A stretch of DNA of 64,000 nucleotides from Tipula vernalis (taxonomy: Eukaryota; Arthropoda; Insecta; Diptera; Tipulidae), in the NCBI GenBank assembly GCA_958295665.1, contig OY282560.1:85908311-85972310 (forward strand). Reading direction: 5' to 3'. The first letter of the stretch is position 1; the number at the start of each line of letters is the position of its first letter. Below the pieces are notes generated by a model that saw only the letters and a program-made list of their open reading frames with translations, was not told the DNA's origin and searched no databases. Of the stretch, positions 45,801 to 55,990 are shown piece by piece. Made by a program: the position numbers and the translations under genes.

Positions 45801-46100
45801 TCCAAAATTACACTTTAAATTATTTCACTTCTACTTTAATTATTATTTCACTAAAAACTAAATTAAATAGAATTAAAATTAAAATTATAATTATAATTAA
45901 ACTTTATATACTATACGTATGTATATAGAGTATAATTCATACACAACACTACATAAACTACATAAATAAAACAAAATAAAAATAAAAATTAAATTAAATT
46001 AAATTTTTGAAGAGGATAGAAAAAACACGTCTATCCTCTTTGACGAACATTCGCTCACTTCCCTTTTTAAGAGGGAACTCTTTATATAATTTAATTAAAA
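42880..46100 (+). repeat. A-biased tract with degenerate tandem repeats, bounded by a 25-bp direct repeat
   Basis: CCCTTTTTAAGAGGGAACTC plus CTTTAT occurs at about 42939-42963 and again at about 46061-46086. Within, a block with GGGACAGACTCGACCCGGTTACTGACACC-like sequence appears at about 43240, 43350 and, diverged, 44080. A second block (CTCTGGAATCCAGGGGCCGG... ACTCAGGA) appears at 43470 and 44230, so a unit of about 740 bp is duplicated. The plus strand is strongly A-rich and T-poor. Short frames here have no domains. It may be a decayed LTR-type retroelement or a satellite-like array; neither can be shown. Confidence 0.45.
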
Positions 46101-46902
46101 ATGCAAAATGCTTAATGCTGCCATCTGCATAATTCTGCGGTACTAATTTTTAATCACATCATGTTTAACCGCGACTTACTGTGATAAAGTATTGCGATTT
46201 AGTTCGCTATATGTATTGAAATTGCATTGTAAACTCTTTTCATTTTACTTCCTTAAAACTTATTTGGTTAGCCAAAGCGGTTTTCCATATAACAAAATTT
46301 CCATTTTAACGAATAAAAATTCGTTGCGAAACATCATTATACTGAAAACTTAATTAAACAGGGATTCTTTAAAAAGAGTTATATTTTGTTTACCAATTCA
46401 AATTATTGTTACTTAATTATAACATTTCTTCGAAGCTGTTCCTCAAGGTAGGTGATACAGGTAGCTAATAAATATAATAATTAGTTACTCGTAATACATA
46501 TAACAATTTAAAATTAATTTCTTCAGTGGAAAAACAAACAATCAATCTCTCTTGTATGTGTTTTTTAAATAACAAATACCACCCTCTATAAGAGTATCAT
46601 AAAAATGAAATAATATTTTATCATACTTAGCAGCCAGGTTTCTTTTCAAACTCGCATAAGTCTATCTGGAGTCTGCACAGATACTTTTGATATAATATTC
46701 AGATCAGATTTTCAACAAATTACGTTTTTCATTTGTAAGTTTTTTAAAATTTACCAGCTTAGCTTCCTATATAAATTTGTATTGAAAAGAACAAAAACGT
46801 ACCATATAATTTTATTTTATTTATAGTATTTTACTAATTATTTAGTATTAAAAGGAAAAGCACACATGGAAACAAAGTAATCGGAACAAAAAAAAAAAAA
46901 TT
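46101..46902. other. AT-rich non-coding stretch
   Basis: About 800 bp, no gene or transposon end recognised. Confidence 0.45.
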
Positions 46903-47545
46903 GAGGTGTGGCCAACACACGACTTTCTTTTACGAACAGAGAATTTTGAGAAATTTTATTTTTTTCTTTATTTTTTTTTTTTAATTTTTAAATTTTTTAA
47001 TTTTTTTTTTAATTTTTAATTTTTTATTTTTATTTGTTTTTAATTTTTGGAAACATTTTGTATTAAATATTTTTTTGTAAACCTTATACTGTTTAAGATA
47101 TTTGCAAAATAAATTTTCTGGACCAGAGGAGTGGCCACTTCCGGTTAGCCGATTTGGAGTAAAATTCACTGGGACCTTCCAATTTATCAAAAAAGCTTAA
47201 ATCTGAAGTTTCAGTTCGATTGGTTAAACCATCTGGGCTGTAGAGAAGACACAGACAGACGGACAGACTGACAGACTGACAGACTGACAGACTGACAGAC
47301 TGACAGACTGACAGACTGACAGACTGACAGACTGACAGACTGACAGACTGACAGACTGACAGACTGACAGACTGATAGACTGACAGACTGACAGACTGAG
47401 AGACTGACAGACAGACAGACAGACACCATTTCGAAACCCACTTTTTCGGACTCAGGGGACCTCAAAACAAATAAATCTCTAAAAATCTCAAGGTCCAAAA
47501 TTTTCATGATTACTTTACTTTATTTTACTAGAGTAAAAGAAAGTA
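46903..47545 (-). mobile_element. Repeat with internal (TCTGTCAG)n, copy 2
   Basis: Inverted copy of 35064-35750. It shares both ends (GAGGTGTGGCCAACACACG and GAGTAAAAGAAAGTAA), the CCACTTCCGGTTAGCCGATT box and the GTCCAAAATTTTCATGATTA box, plus a shorter microsatellite of GACTGACA units at about 47257-47427. Similarity outside the microsatellite is high. The flanks differ from those of copy 1, so both are independent insertions. Confidence 0.75.
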
Positions 47546-47756
47546 ATATTGAAGTTGCTTCCATTAAAAAATATTGAAGTTGGCATAAACACCTCTTACA
47601 TTTTTTCAAACAATTCCACCTCATGCTTATACATTCTATTTTGAGCAGTAGCTCATTTACATCAATACGTACAGCAAGAGGTGAAATAATATTAAAAATT
47701 AACAATAAGTAATAACAATATAAATAAAAATAAATTAAAACGCTACGTATTGCCCA

Positions 47757-48640
47757 TCAATCACGCCATTCCAAAAATTTTGACTTAAATAATTTTGCCG
47801 ATCTTAACCTCTTAATTTCCAATGAAATTGAATTCCAAAGGGAAACTTCCCTAACATAAAAGGATTTGTTTAACGACCTACAACAATTTTTGGCCGGAAT
47901 TAGGTGGAAGTTTGAGGAATGAAACCTACTAAACAGTATTTTCCTTTGTAGATAACAAGGCTCCTTAGCTTTGGGAAGTTTAAAAATTGAAAGACAAACG
48001 CGAAATTCATAAAATATAGATAAAGTACATCCTAAAACAAGGCTAGAGTAGTACAAGCATTGAAACATCTTTGGAGAACATTCATATTTACCTGAAGCAT
48101 ACCGAATAAAACTGTCACCGTAAATAAAATGAGGAAGAAGATTAGACATAAACATTTTTTTTCTAAACTGACTATCAGAAAATCCTACTGCATTATACAA
48201 ACAACTAAGCATGCTAAAGACCTTCTTACTAATACTAACTAAATGGTCAATCTAAGTAAGAGTTTTATTAATAACTAAGCCAAAATCCCTAACAGTATTT
48301 GAATATTTAATTAGCGAACCCTGCAGAGAAATACCAGGAAAGAAAGAGGTATCTAACGGTTTTTTTATAAATTATAATCGATTGAGATTTATTCCCATTT
48401 AAAACGAGCCTATTAGAGACCGACCAATTTATCACTTAAATCTTCATTTATCAGAGACATATTCCTAACAATAGAATCCCGATATAAACGAGGACCCAGC
48501 ACTCAACCCTGAGGTAAGCCGGAAATTATAGGAAGGAAAATCAGACAAATAATTGTCGATAAAAACTGCCTGAGACCGATTAGAAAGATAGTTAAAAATC
48601 AGTTTGGCAGTGGAAACCGAAAATGTAAACTGATACCTCA
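47757..48640 (-). pseudogene. LINE reverse transcriptase C-terminal fossil
   Basis: The best frame, 48212 down to 47757 (151 codons), is the thumb/C-terminal tail of a jockey-like LINE. It contains NLLPHFIYGDSFIRYASG, YYSSLVLGCTLSIFYEFRV, KEPCYLQRKILFSRFHSS and FYVREVSLWNSISLEIKRL. Upstream to about 48640, broken frames include FNYLSNRSQAVFIDNYLSDF and NRLVLNGNKSQSIII, the palm-to-thumb region, with a GLPQG-like box followed by a stop. The YADD box is not readable. The N-terminal palm and the endonuclease are absent. No tail or target duplication noted. Confidence 0.82.
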
Positions 48641-48991
48641 TTACATTTGATTATACATTTTATGTAATAGCTAGGTTTAAAATACTCGTAACTGTGATGT
48701 TCCCACAATTAATTTTTAATATAATTGACGCACTTTGACATAGAACAATAATAGATGTTTCCTATATACAACATTATAAATTATCCAAATGAATTTTTAG
48801 GTTAATTTAAGCAGTTAAAATAATAAATTTTGTCAAATCTAAATGATGTGATAAAAATAAGCTTCTTACGTGTACATGCATAATATACAAAGTTTGACAA
48901 TCGTAATTATAAATAATGTTTCTTGGAAAACTTAATAAATAATTCCAAAATTACCAAGACATTTCGATAAACATACAATATGCATATTACG
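48641..48991. other. AT-rich non-coding spacer
   Basis: About 350 bp, nothing recognised. Confidence 0.45.
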
Positions 48992-50366
48992 TACAGTGAG
49001 TCATAGTGAAAATGGTCCACCCTTAATAACAAAAAAAATTCCTGAAAAATTTCAAAAAAATCAAACAATACACAAAACAAAATATATTTGTATAAAAGCT
49101 TATTATCCTAACAAAACTTTCTCAGATAAGGTACTTTTGCAAAATTTTGTTTTGTTCTCTTCTTATTTGTTTTTTATGCTCTCCTGCACTTCAATACAAA
49201 TGCATTAGTTGTCGACAGGTTTTTGTTAAGTTTAGTTGTGCAAAATGGGACCTCACACGTCATTTGAGTTGCGAAAATTAATTATTGTACATTATAAAAA
49301 TGGGAAAAATCAGAAGGAAATGGCGAAAATTGTTAGCAAAGCTCGCACAACAATTCAAAATATTATTGGCAGATACATCAGAGAGAAAAAAATTATTAAT
49401 AAGCCAAAAACAAGTCCGAAAAAACTGTTTTCTGATCGTGATGAACATTGGATTGTGAACAAATCGATGAAGAACCCAAGACTGAGCGCACCGAAACTTC
49501 GAAATATGGTGGAGCAACATGTAAAAATTAATTGCAATGCTAAAATGGTTCGAAGAGTCCCACCAGCAAAAGTGGTTTTGAAGAAGGCATTCGTTAGTGA
49601 GAAAAATAAGAAGGTTAGGTTGAAGTTCGCCCATAGCTATCGAATGAAAGATTTTTCATTCTGGCAACATGTCATATTTACGAATGAGAGCAAATTTAAC
49701 CTTTTTGGGTCTGATGAAAATGAGATCAAGAAATGAATCCACAATGTTTGCGTTCCACAGTTAAGCATGGTGGCGGTCATGTGATGGTTTGGGGTGCGTG
49801 TTCGGCGGCTGGAGTTGTGAAACTTTATATTATTGACCTAAACATGGACAAATACCAATATTTAAATATATTAAAAGAAAATTTAAAACAGAGTGCTGAT
49901 AAACTGGGTATTATAGACACTTTTCATTTCTATCAATATAATAATCCCAAGCATACCGTTGGAATTGTACGAGAATGAAATTAGGAAACAATATATATAT
50001 CCAATAAAAATGATTTAAAAAGGGTCTTATTGGAGGAATGTGATAAAATTAGCCCCAAATACACCAGAAATCTGGTGGAATCTATTCCAAACCGATTAAA
50101 ACTAGTTATTAAGCAGAAAGGGTTTCTAACTAAATACTGAAGTATTTCATTGTAATATGATTTTTTATTTTATTTTTATGAATGTGTTATTTGTTGTTGT
50201 TACTGATATTGAATTAATATATGTTTTGTTTTATTAAGACTAGAATAAAATGAACTTTTAAAAATATTCATTTTTGTTTCTTACATTATTTGATTTTTTA
50301 GGAATTTTTCACCAATTTTTTATTTGTTTTATTAAGGGTGGACCATTTTCACTGTGACTCACTGTA
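48992..50366 (+). mobile_element. Tc1-like element with intact termini
   Basis: The element 48994-50364 (1371 bp) is flanked by TA on both sides. Inverted termini of about 35 bp start CAGTGAGTCATAGTGAAAAT on the left and, on the complement, CAGTGAGTCACAGTGAAAAT on the right, then GGTCCACCCTTAATA on both: one mismatch. It encloses a single broken transposase on the plus strand. Confidence 0.93.
49236..50140 (+). pseudogene. Tc1-like transposase with lost catalytic residues
   Basis: The N-terminal 166 codons (start MCKMGPHTSFELRKLI) contain the DNA-binding domains, SKARTTIQNIIGRY and RLSAPKLRNMVE. Near the end, the first catalytic motif reads FTNESKFNLFG instead of the usual FTDES. After a frameshift at about 49733 the frame continues with TVKHGGGHVMVWGACS, and the second catalytic motif reads YQYNNPKHT where QDNDPKHT is expected. 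The segment that should carry PDLNPIE is missing after a stop near 49976. The C-terminal NRLKLVIKQKGFLTKY ends at 50138-50140. At least the first two catalytic acids are replaced and the third deleted. Confidence 0.92.
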
Positions 50367-51263
50367 TTTCTCTTTTCACAAGGTTTTTCTTTCCATGCGT
50401 GTTTCATTCATAAATATTTTATTACCAATTTTATTTTATATATACTTGGAGCTTTTTCTAAGCCGTTTATTTAATTTGGCAGCTCCCATTTTATTGTTTT
50501 TCTTTTTTTTTTTTTAAGTCCATCAATGAATGGTGAACCCACAACAAAAATACATAATAATAAAAGTGTTTGCGTGTTGAAAATAATTTTTAGGACAAAG
50601 ATTTGTTTGTCCAAAAAAAATTTTCTTTTTATTTTCCACGAACGCACCGAAGTTTGGATACGGTGGAAAATTATTGTGAGGTTATTTTATTACAAAAAAA
50701 AAAAAAAAGAGCACGGAGGTGTACAGAAAAAATGGAAATAAATAATTGGGAGATGCTTTTATAGTTAGTTTGTAGTAGTTTAGTGTAAAAAATGTTGAAC
50801 GCGGCGCGACGAATATCAAGAAATGGTGCATCAAGAATATGAGAAATAAAAATTCTTCAAGAACAAAACATAGACATAAAAATTTCAATGAGGTGAATGT
50901 TCGTAAAATGAACTTAAAAATAACAAGAATCTAAATAAATATACGTACGTACTGTGTGAGTCGTCTCTTGTAGGGTGAGAAATGAAATAAAAAGGTTATG
51001 TACTTTTGTATTATTGTTTCCTACAAGTTATTTTCAAAATTTATTTAAGTAAATTAAGTTGTTAATCTAGTTTTGTTCTTATACATAATCGATATTATTA
51101 TTTATATACATACATTTATGTTGTTGATATATTATAGATGATAGGATTGTTGTTAGGAACCTTTATAAATAAACATTGATAAACACGTGTGTGTATAAAT
51201 CAAGATGTTTTGAACGAACGAACATTTTTTTGTTCTCTTAAGAATCGCAATAACAAATGATAA
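50367..51263. other. AT-rich non-coding stretch
   Basis: About 900 bp with T and A runs (near 50504-50515 and 50694-50708). No gene recognised. Confidence 0.45.
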
Positions 51264-51351
51264 ATGGAATTCGCGAAACTACTTTTTGCAGTAACGTCAC
51301 TACTCACATGGAATTCGCGAAACTACTTTTTGCAGTAACGTCACTACTCAC
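51264..51351 (+). repeat. 44-bp perfect tandem duplication
   Basis: The unit starts ATGGAATTCGCGAAACTAC and runs to ACGTCACTACTCAC; two exact copies lie head to tail. TGCAGTAACGTCACTAC includes an ACGTCA core. Probably a recent slippage or duplication; no element boundaries. Confidence 0.9.
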
Positions 51352-53049
51352 ATGGAACCAAGCTTTGCGTTGATTTTTTTTTTTTTCTTTATGATTATAA
51401 AATATCTAAAACAAGTAAAATATGGAAATGAAAATTGCAAGTCGCGACGTTTTGGTTTGTTTTTATTTTATTTCTCTCTTATTCGTCCAATCTCTTTATT
51501 TTGTTGTAGTGGTATTAATTTATTGAACACAATCAGCACATATATTCGCTTTATCAAATACGTATACATATAATTAAACTAAATAAATAGTTTCCATTCT
51601 TTCAACGTGACCTACTTTTATATTTGTATTTTTTTTTTTTTTTTTGTATCGTCATAAGTTTCCATTGTCAAAATTAATAGACTAGAGGCTATATTATGTA
51701 TTTTTTTTTTTTTTTTTGAATAAGAGACGAAAATGTCAACTTAAGCATTGCACACGGAATTAGAATATGTATACATGGTATTATGTCTAAAGTCATCTCC
51801 TACTTGTGAAATAAGATAATCACGTTAAAAAAATTAACACTATAATAAAATGGAACGTGTTAGATCGTTTGTAAAGTTTTTTTTTTTTTTTTTTTTGGTG
51901 CGATTATTATCATTTATGGTAATACCTATATAAGTTCGTTTATATAGTCTTTTATCTCAAAGAGGTCAACAAATCTTTAAAAATTTTCAAGATTTTATAA
52001 AGTCCCTGAACAGTTAAAAAAAATACATATGCTTCATTGTGAAAATGATTATTTTGCTAATACATAAAAATATAAGCAATTGCAATTAAATTTTAGGTTA
52101 TGCTTATTATATATTTATTTATACTTATATATTAATTAAAACATATTAGCATTAATTATGAAATCATGATTAAAAATTTGTATGTCACTCTCTACGGTGA
52201 GTCTTGCGGTAATTTGATTGCAAATATTTTGTTTTTATATTGTGACATATTTGTTTTATTGTTTAAAATTTGATTATTGCTGATGGTTTGATGAGTTAAG
52301 CTTTTCTTGCTAAAAGAAAAAATTATTGAAATAGATTTTTAAGATATGTGCTGCAATTAATTAAGACACAACCGACCATTGCGGTGAGTGATGCGAATGA
52401 CGCGCTTGGTTTATTTTTCTTTTATTAACCCTTGACCGGCTGAGTTTTCAGAACAAATTTTAGGTACAGGCCGATACAATTTTGTGTAGTTTAGAATTTT
52501 ACTTTGTCTAGAAAAATTAGTGTAACTCTTGAAAAATAAATTATTTTTAGTGCAATTTTCAAGCCTTAATCTTACCAAATTTGTTAATTTATTGTTGCAA
52601 AATTTAACAAATTTCAATTTTGTAATACTTTTTCTTAGTTCGAACCTCTTCAAAACCAGCTTTTTAATATAGAGGCAGACTACATAGAAGGCACAAGAAT
52701 ACCGCCACACTTCTTTATTCCTTTACTGAATTTTTTTACGATCTATTGAAAACTTTGATAATTCTGCGTTGTTTTTTATGTAATGAGAGTCTTACGGGGG
52801 GTAACATTTAAATGGTTCAGTGGGCAAAATTTTTAACCCAACAGTTTATGTTAATCTTTCGTTTATTTACTCAAATGCCAAAAAACATATTAATGTGTCA
52901 CCGGCGGGGTCGAGAAAAATACATTGGAGCCGGCTTAAACGACTGTCTTGTTAAGAGTAAATTTAAGATAAGCTTTATTTTGTCTCGTGATATACCTTCT
53001 TGATATAGTGATTTTTCATTTTCAGTTATGACTCACCTTCTTGTTACTT
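51352..53049. other. AT-rich non-coding stretch
   Basis: About 1.7 kb. T runs lie near 51631-51645, 51702-51717 and 51877-51896 (20 T). TTAACCCTTGACCGGCTGAG at 52426-52445 looks like one end of a piggyBac-type element, but no partner end was seen. The 99-codon minus-strand frame beside it (52411-52710) is unrecognised. Confidence 0.4.
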
Positions 53050-53404
53050 AACATTTTAAATAAAACACTTGTTTAATATTTCGCAAATTTGAGATATAAT
53101 TTATTCTCAATCGATTTCGACTTGCTAGGTCATCATCAGGAGTTAAACTAACAGTTATTTACAAAAATGGTGGTTTAAATATAAAAGTACTAGTAATAAA
53201 AAACACACAAACATTAACAATCATAAAAATTTTTTTTTTTTTTAAAATATATGTAACTAAAATTTTAACCATAAAAATTAACTAATACAAACCAAAAATA
53301 TAAGCAAATTGAAGAAAAAGGCATAACATCTATCATAAAATAATTTAGGGGTGCGAGTAGAAATAAAAGAGAGAATAAAAGAGAAATAAAAGAGAATATT
53401 ATTT
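53050..53404 (-). repeat. Left Penelope terminal repeat (inverted copy)
   Basis: Complement of the right repeat. It includes, on the minus strand, CCTGATGATGACC and the following GAAA at 53115-53139. The inner end AGAGAATATTATTTTTTTAAA abuts the truncated coding sequence. Confidence 0.88.
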
Positions 53405-53480
53405 TTTTAAACTATCGGTCAGTAAATGTATTAATAAGTGTAAAACAGTTTTTGGTAACGATGGTTGGAAATTTTCGGTT

Positions 53481-54941
53481 ATGAACCCATCGGCTTCTAT
53501 TCTATACGGATTACCAAAAATTCATAAAGAAGGCATACCGATTAGACCAATAGTTTCTTACTGTAATGCTCCTGCCTACAAGCTATGCAGGGGTTTCATT
53601 AGCTTTTTCAACATTTATACTAACTTCAATTCAGCTTTTTCTGTTAAGAACTCTGTACAACTAATTGACAAAATTAAAAATATAAGCATTCCAAAACATT
53701 CTAAATTAATTTACTTTGATGTAGTTAGTCTTTTTACTTCTATTCCGATAAATATTCTGACAGAAGTTGTCTATAGTTACCTAGACCGCGATGTTTTTGA
53801 TTTGTCTCTCCGTAACGAACTGAAATTTATTTTTGATACTTGCATTAAACAAAATTATTTTAGTTATAACAATAGATTTTATAAGTTCTCAGACGGTATA
53901 CCTATGGGATCTCCTTTATCACCCTTGTTAGCGGAGATCTTCATGAATTATTTCGAACAAAAAATTCTTTCTTCTAACAACCCATACTATAAACATATTA
54001 TTTTTTGGTACAGATATGTTGACGACGTTTTGTGTCTTTGGAACGGTACTGACAGACTGCTTAATTCTTTTCTTACTTGGTTGAATTCCCAATATCCCAG
54101 CATAGATTTTACACTTGAAATTGAAGCGAACCACTCAATTAATTTTTTGGACATGACGATAACACGAACTAATTCTTCCTTAGATTTTAGCATATATCGT
54201 AAACCAATGTATACGGACGCCATCATCCCTAGTTCATCTAACCATCCTCATAATATTAAAATATCAGCTTTCCACTCATTTTTGGACAGATTAATTAACA
54301 TCCCATTGACGAACACAAATTATAATAAAGAATTGAGGTTTATTCTGAAAATAGCCACCAATAACGGTTATACAGAGCAAACCATAATTAAATTATTGAA
54401 CAAAAAATTAAAAAAACAAACGTTAAATAGTATTTACCACACGGACAACACATCATCCCTGGTTTGGCGTCGTTTAGATTATGTTGGTAAAACTAGTCAG
54501 AGACTGAATAATATTGTATCCCGATTTATTGACATTAGGTTTGCTTTTTATAATAGAAACACTATTAAGAAATTAATTTTTAACAACATAGAAAAAACAG
54601 ATATCCTTTCCAAGTCAGGTGTTTACAAAATTGATTGTAATGATTGTAGTTTCAGTTATATTGGACACACAGGACGTAATTTTAAAATCAGAGCCAATGA
54701 ACATTTATCAGGGCTTAAAGAGTTTTCTTTTCATAATCATTTAATCCAACAAAACCATTCCTCATCCATGAATAATTTAGATATTTTGCATATACAAAAT
54801 AAAGGTAGGCGTTTAGATACCCTAGAATCGTACGAAATTAGGAAAGCTATATTTTTTAACCAAGATATCTTAGGTGAACAAAGAGAGATTCGATTTTCAC
54901 CCCTCACTGATCCTGTGTTGTTTCATAATCGGCCTTCATAA
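53481..54941 (+). CDS. Penelope reverse transcriptase with GIY-YIG endonuclease, 5'-truncated
   Basis: 486 codons from the first ATG, but the frame is open upstream to about 53410 (peptide KCKTVFGNDGWKF), so the ATG is internal to the original protein. The reverse transcriptase shows LPKIHKEGIPIRPIVS (residues 11-26), YFDVVSLFTSIP with D80, DGIPMGSPLSPLLAEIF and the active site YVDD (179-182). A linker with YVGKTSQRLNNI leads to the GIY-YIG nuclease: GVY at 380-382, YIG at 393-395, then GHTGRNFKIRANEH. Full Penelope proteins are about 800 residues; roughly the first third is missing, but the catalytic cores of both domains are intact and no stop occurs. The RT copies the element RNA and the nuclease nicks the target (family knowledge). 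The stop TAA at 54939-54941 abuts the right terminal repeat. Confidence 0.93.
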   Translation: MNPSASILYGLPKIHKEGIPIRPIVSYCNAPAYKLCRGFISFFNIYTNFNSAFSVKNSVQLIDKIKNISIPKHSKLIYFDVVSLFTSIPINILTEVVYSYLDRDVFDLSLRNELKFIFDTCIKQNYFSYNNRFYKFSDGIPMGSPLSPLLAEIFMNYFEQKILSSNNPYYKHIIFWYRYVDDVLCLWNGTDRLLNSFLTWLNSQYPSIDFTLEIEANHSINFLDMTITRTNSSLDFSIYRKPMYTDAIIPSSSNHPHNIKISAFHSFLDRLINIPLTNTNYNKELRFILKIATNNGYTEQTIIKLLNKKLKKQTLNSIYHTDNTSSLVWRRLDYVGKTSQRLNNIVSRFIDIRFAFYNRNTIKKLIFNNIEKTDILSKSGVYKIDCNDCSFSYIGHTGRNFKIRANEHLSGLKEFSFHNHLIQQNHSSSMNNLDILHIQNKGRRLDTLESYEIRKAIFFNQDILGEQREIRFSPLTDPVLFHNRPS

Positions 54942-54942
54942 A

Positions 54943-55298
54943 ATAATATTCTCTTTTATTTCTCTTTTATTCTCTCTTTTATTTCTACTCGCACCCCTAA
55001 ATTATTTTATGATAGATGTTAGTCCTTTTTTCTTCAATTTGCTTATATTTTTGGTTTAAATTAGTTAATTTTTATGGTTAAAATTTTAGTTATATGTAAA
55101 TATTTAAAATTTTTTTTTTTTTATGATTGTTAATCTTTGTGTGTTTTTTGTTACTAGTACTTTTATATTTAAACCACCATTTTTGTTAGTAACTGTTAGT
55201 TTAACTCCTGATGATGACCTAGCAAGTCGAAATCGATTGAGAATAAATTATATCTCAAATTTGCGAAATATTAAACAAGTGTTTTATTTAAAATGTTA
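54943..55298 (+). repeat. Right Penelope terminal repeat
   Basis: Direct-orientation copy downstream of the gene. It runs from AATAATATTCTCTTTTATTT through ATGATTGTTAATCTTTGTG to TTTTATTTAAAATGTT. It contains the hammerhead-like core at 55208-55232. Confidence 0.88.
55208..55232 (+). ncRNA. Candidate hammerhead ribozyme core in the Penelope repeat
   Basis: CTGATGA followed by TGACCTAGCAAGTC and GAAA: the two conserved hammerhead core boxes with a short GAC/GTC stem II between them. Hammerhead motifs are a published feature of Penelope-like terminal repeats. A downstream hairpin TTGAGA / TCTCAA (55238-55260) could act as stem III but is not immediately adjacent, so the full fold is unproven. 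A mirror copy lies at 53115-53139 on the minus strand. Confidence 0.5.
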
Positions 55299-55609
55299 TT
55301 AAATGAGTTTCGTCAAGTGCCGACGGCAATAAGTGTTAACAATATCTTGTTACTTGGTGAAATGAACGAAGATAAGTAACGCTTAAATTTATTCCAAGAG
55401 GATTCAACTTTCTCGTTTAAAAGCCCATTGCGAAGTTCGTAGAGGTCCTCGATGATTAGGAGGATCGTCTTGTGCTTTATTGTAAATTAATACATTGATA
55501 TTTTATTTTATATAAAATCATTTTGAGTTTATTATTAAAGTTTTTAAATAAATTAGGAGATTTAAATTGTGTCAGTATACACACTGTTTTGTTTTAAACC
55601 CTAAATGTT
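55299..55609. other. AT-rich non-coding spacer
   Basis: About 310 bp, with AAGTTCGTAGAGGTCCTCGATG near 55433. No gene recognised. Confidence 0.4.
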
Positions 55610-55990
55610 AATTTTTGAATTTTGAAGGTTCGAGAAATTCAAATCAATAAATGAGATGTGTCTGATCAAAAGTGGCTATTTACATTTTCCAAAATGATAT
55701 TTTTTTTTTCTATCAGGGCAGAATTTTTTAATTGAAATAGACCAAACGTGGCTATTTCCAGCATGGACCAAAAATTCCCAATTTCTCTATGAAAAATATC
55801 CCTAAAATTCTTGATTTTGGCCAAAACAAGCTATTTACTACAAAAAAGTGATCAAAAGTAAGTAGCAAAAAGTAAGATGTAAATATCCACTTTTGATCAG
55901 GAAGGCTACTTAAATTTTAAGAAATACTCAAATAGTGAAGATTATGTAAAATTTAAAGTATAACTGTCAATATTTTCAAATTTTTGTCTT
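55610..55990 (+). repeat. Dispersed repeat shared with 42735-42866, carrying a hairpin insertion
   Basis: It begins TTTGAATTTTGAAGGTTC like the copy at 42735 and ends with the same 85 bp from AAGGCTACTTAAATTTTAAG. Between these lies the hairpin element 55662-55900. Confidence 0.7.
55662..55900. mobile_element. 239-bp inverted-repeat MITE
   Basis: Ends CTGATCAAAAGTGGCTATTT and, on the complement, CTGATCAAAAGTGGATATTT, continuing with ACAT: 24-bp inverted termini with one mismatch. The interior repeats TGGCTATTT and CAAAAAGTGATCAAAAGTA motifs and is non-coding. It lies within a repeat also present at 42.7 kb. Confidence 0.75.

Larger units (their letters stand above)
53050..55298 (+). mobile_element. 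Penelope-like retroelement with inverted terminal repeats
   Basis: Terminal repeats of about 355 bp lie at 53050-53404 and 54943-55298 in opposite orientation. They share AACATTTTAAATAAAACACT, TCTCAATCGATTTCGACTTG, GGGTGCGAGTAGAAATAAAA and AAAGAGAATATTATTT, with few differences. The RT/GIY-YIG gene fills the middle. Terminal repeats in either orientation and 5' truncation are known features of Penelope elements. The gene is joined to the left repeat without its N-terminal third. Flanking target duplication was not resolved. Confidence 0.9.

Noticed and set aside
45185..45928. Three consecutive small plus-strand frames
   Set aside because: The A-rich, T-poor strand bias lowers stop frequency; no motif supports coding.
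52411..52710. 99-codon minus-strand frame beside a TTAACCC sequence, possible piggyBac protein
   Set aside because: No cysteine-rich C-terminus or catalytic motif, and no partner end for the TTAACCC terminus.
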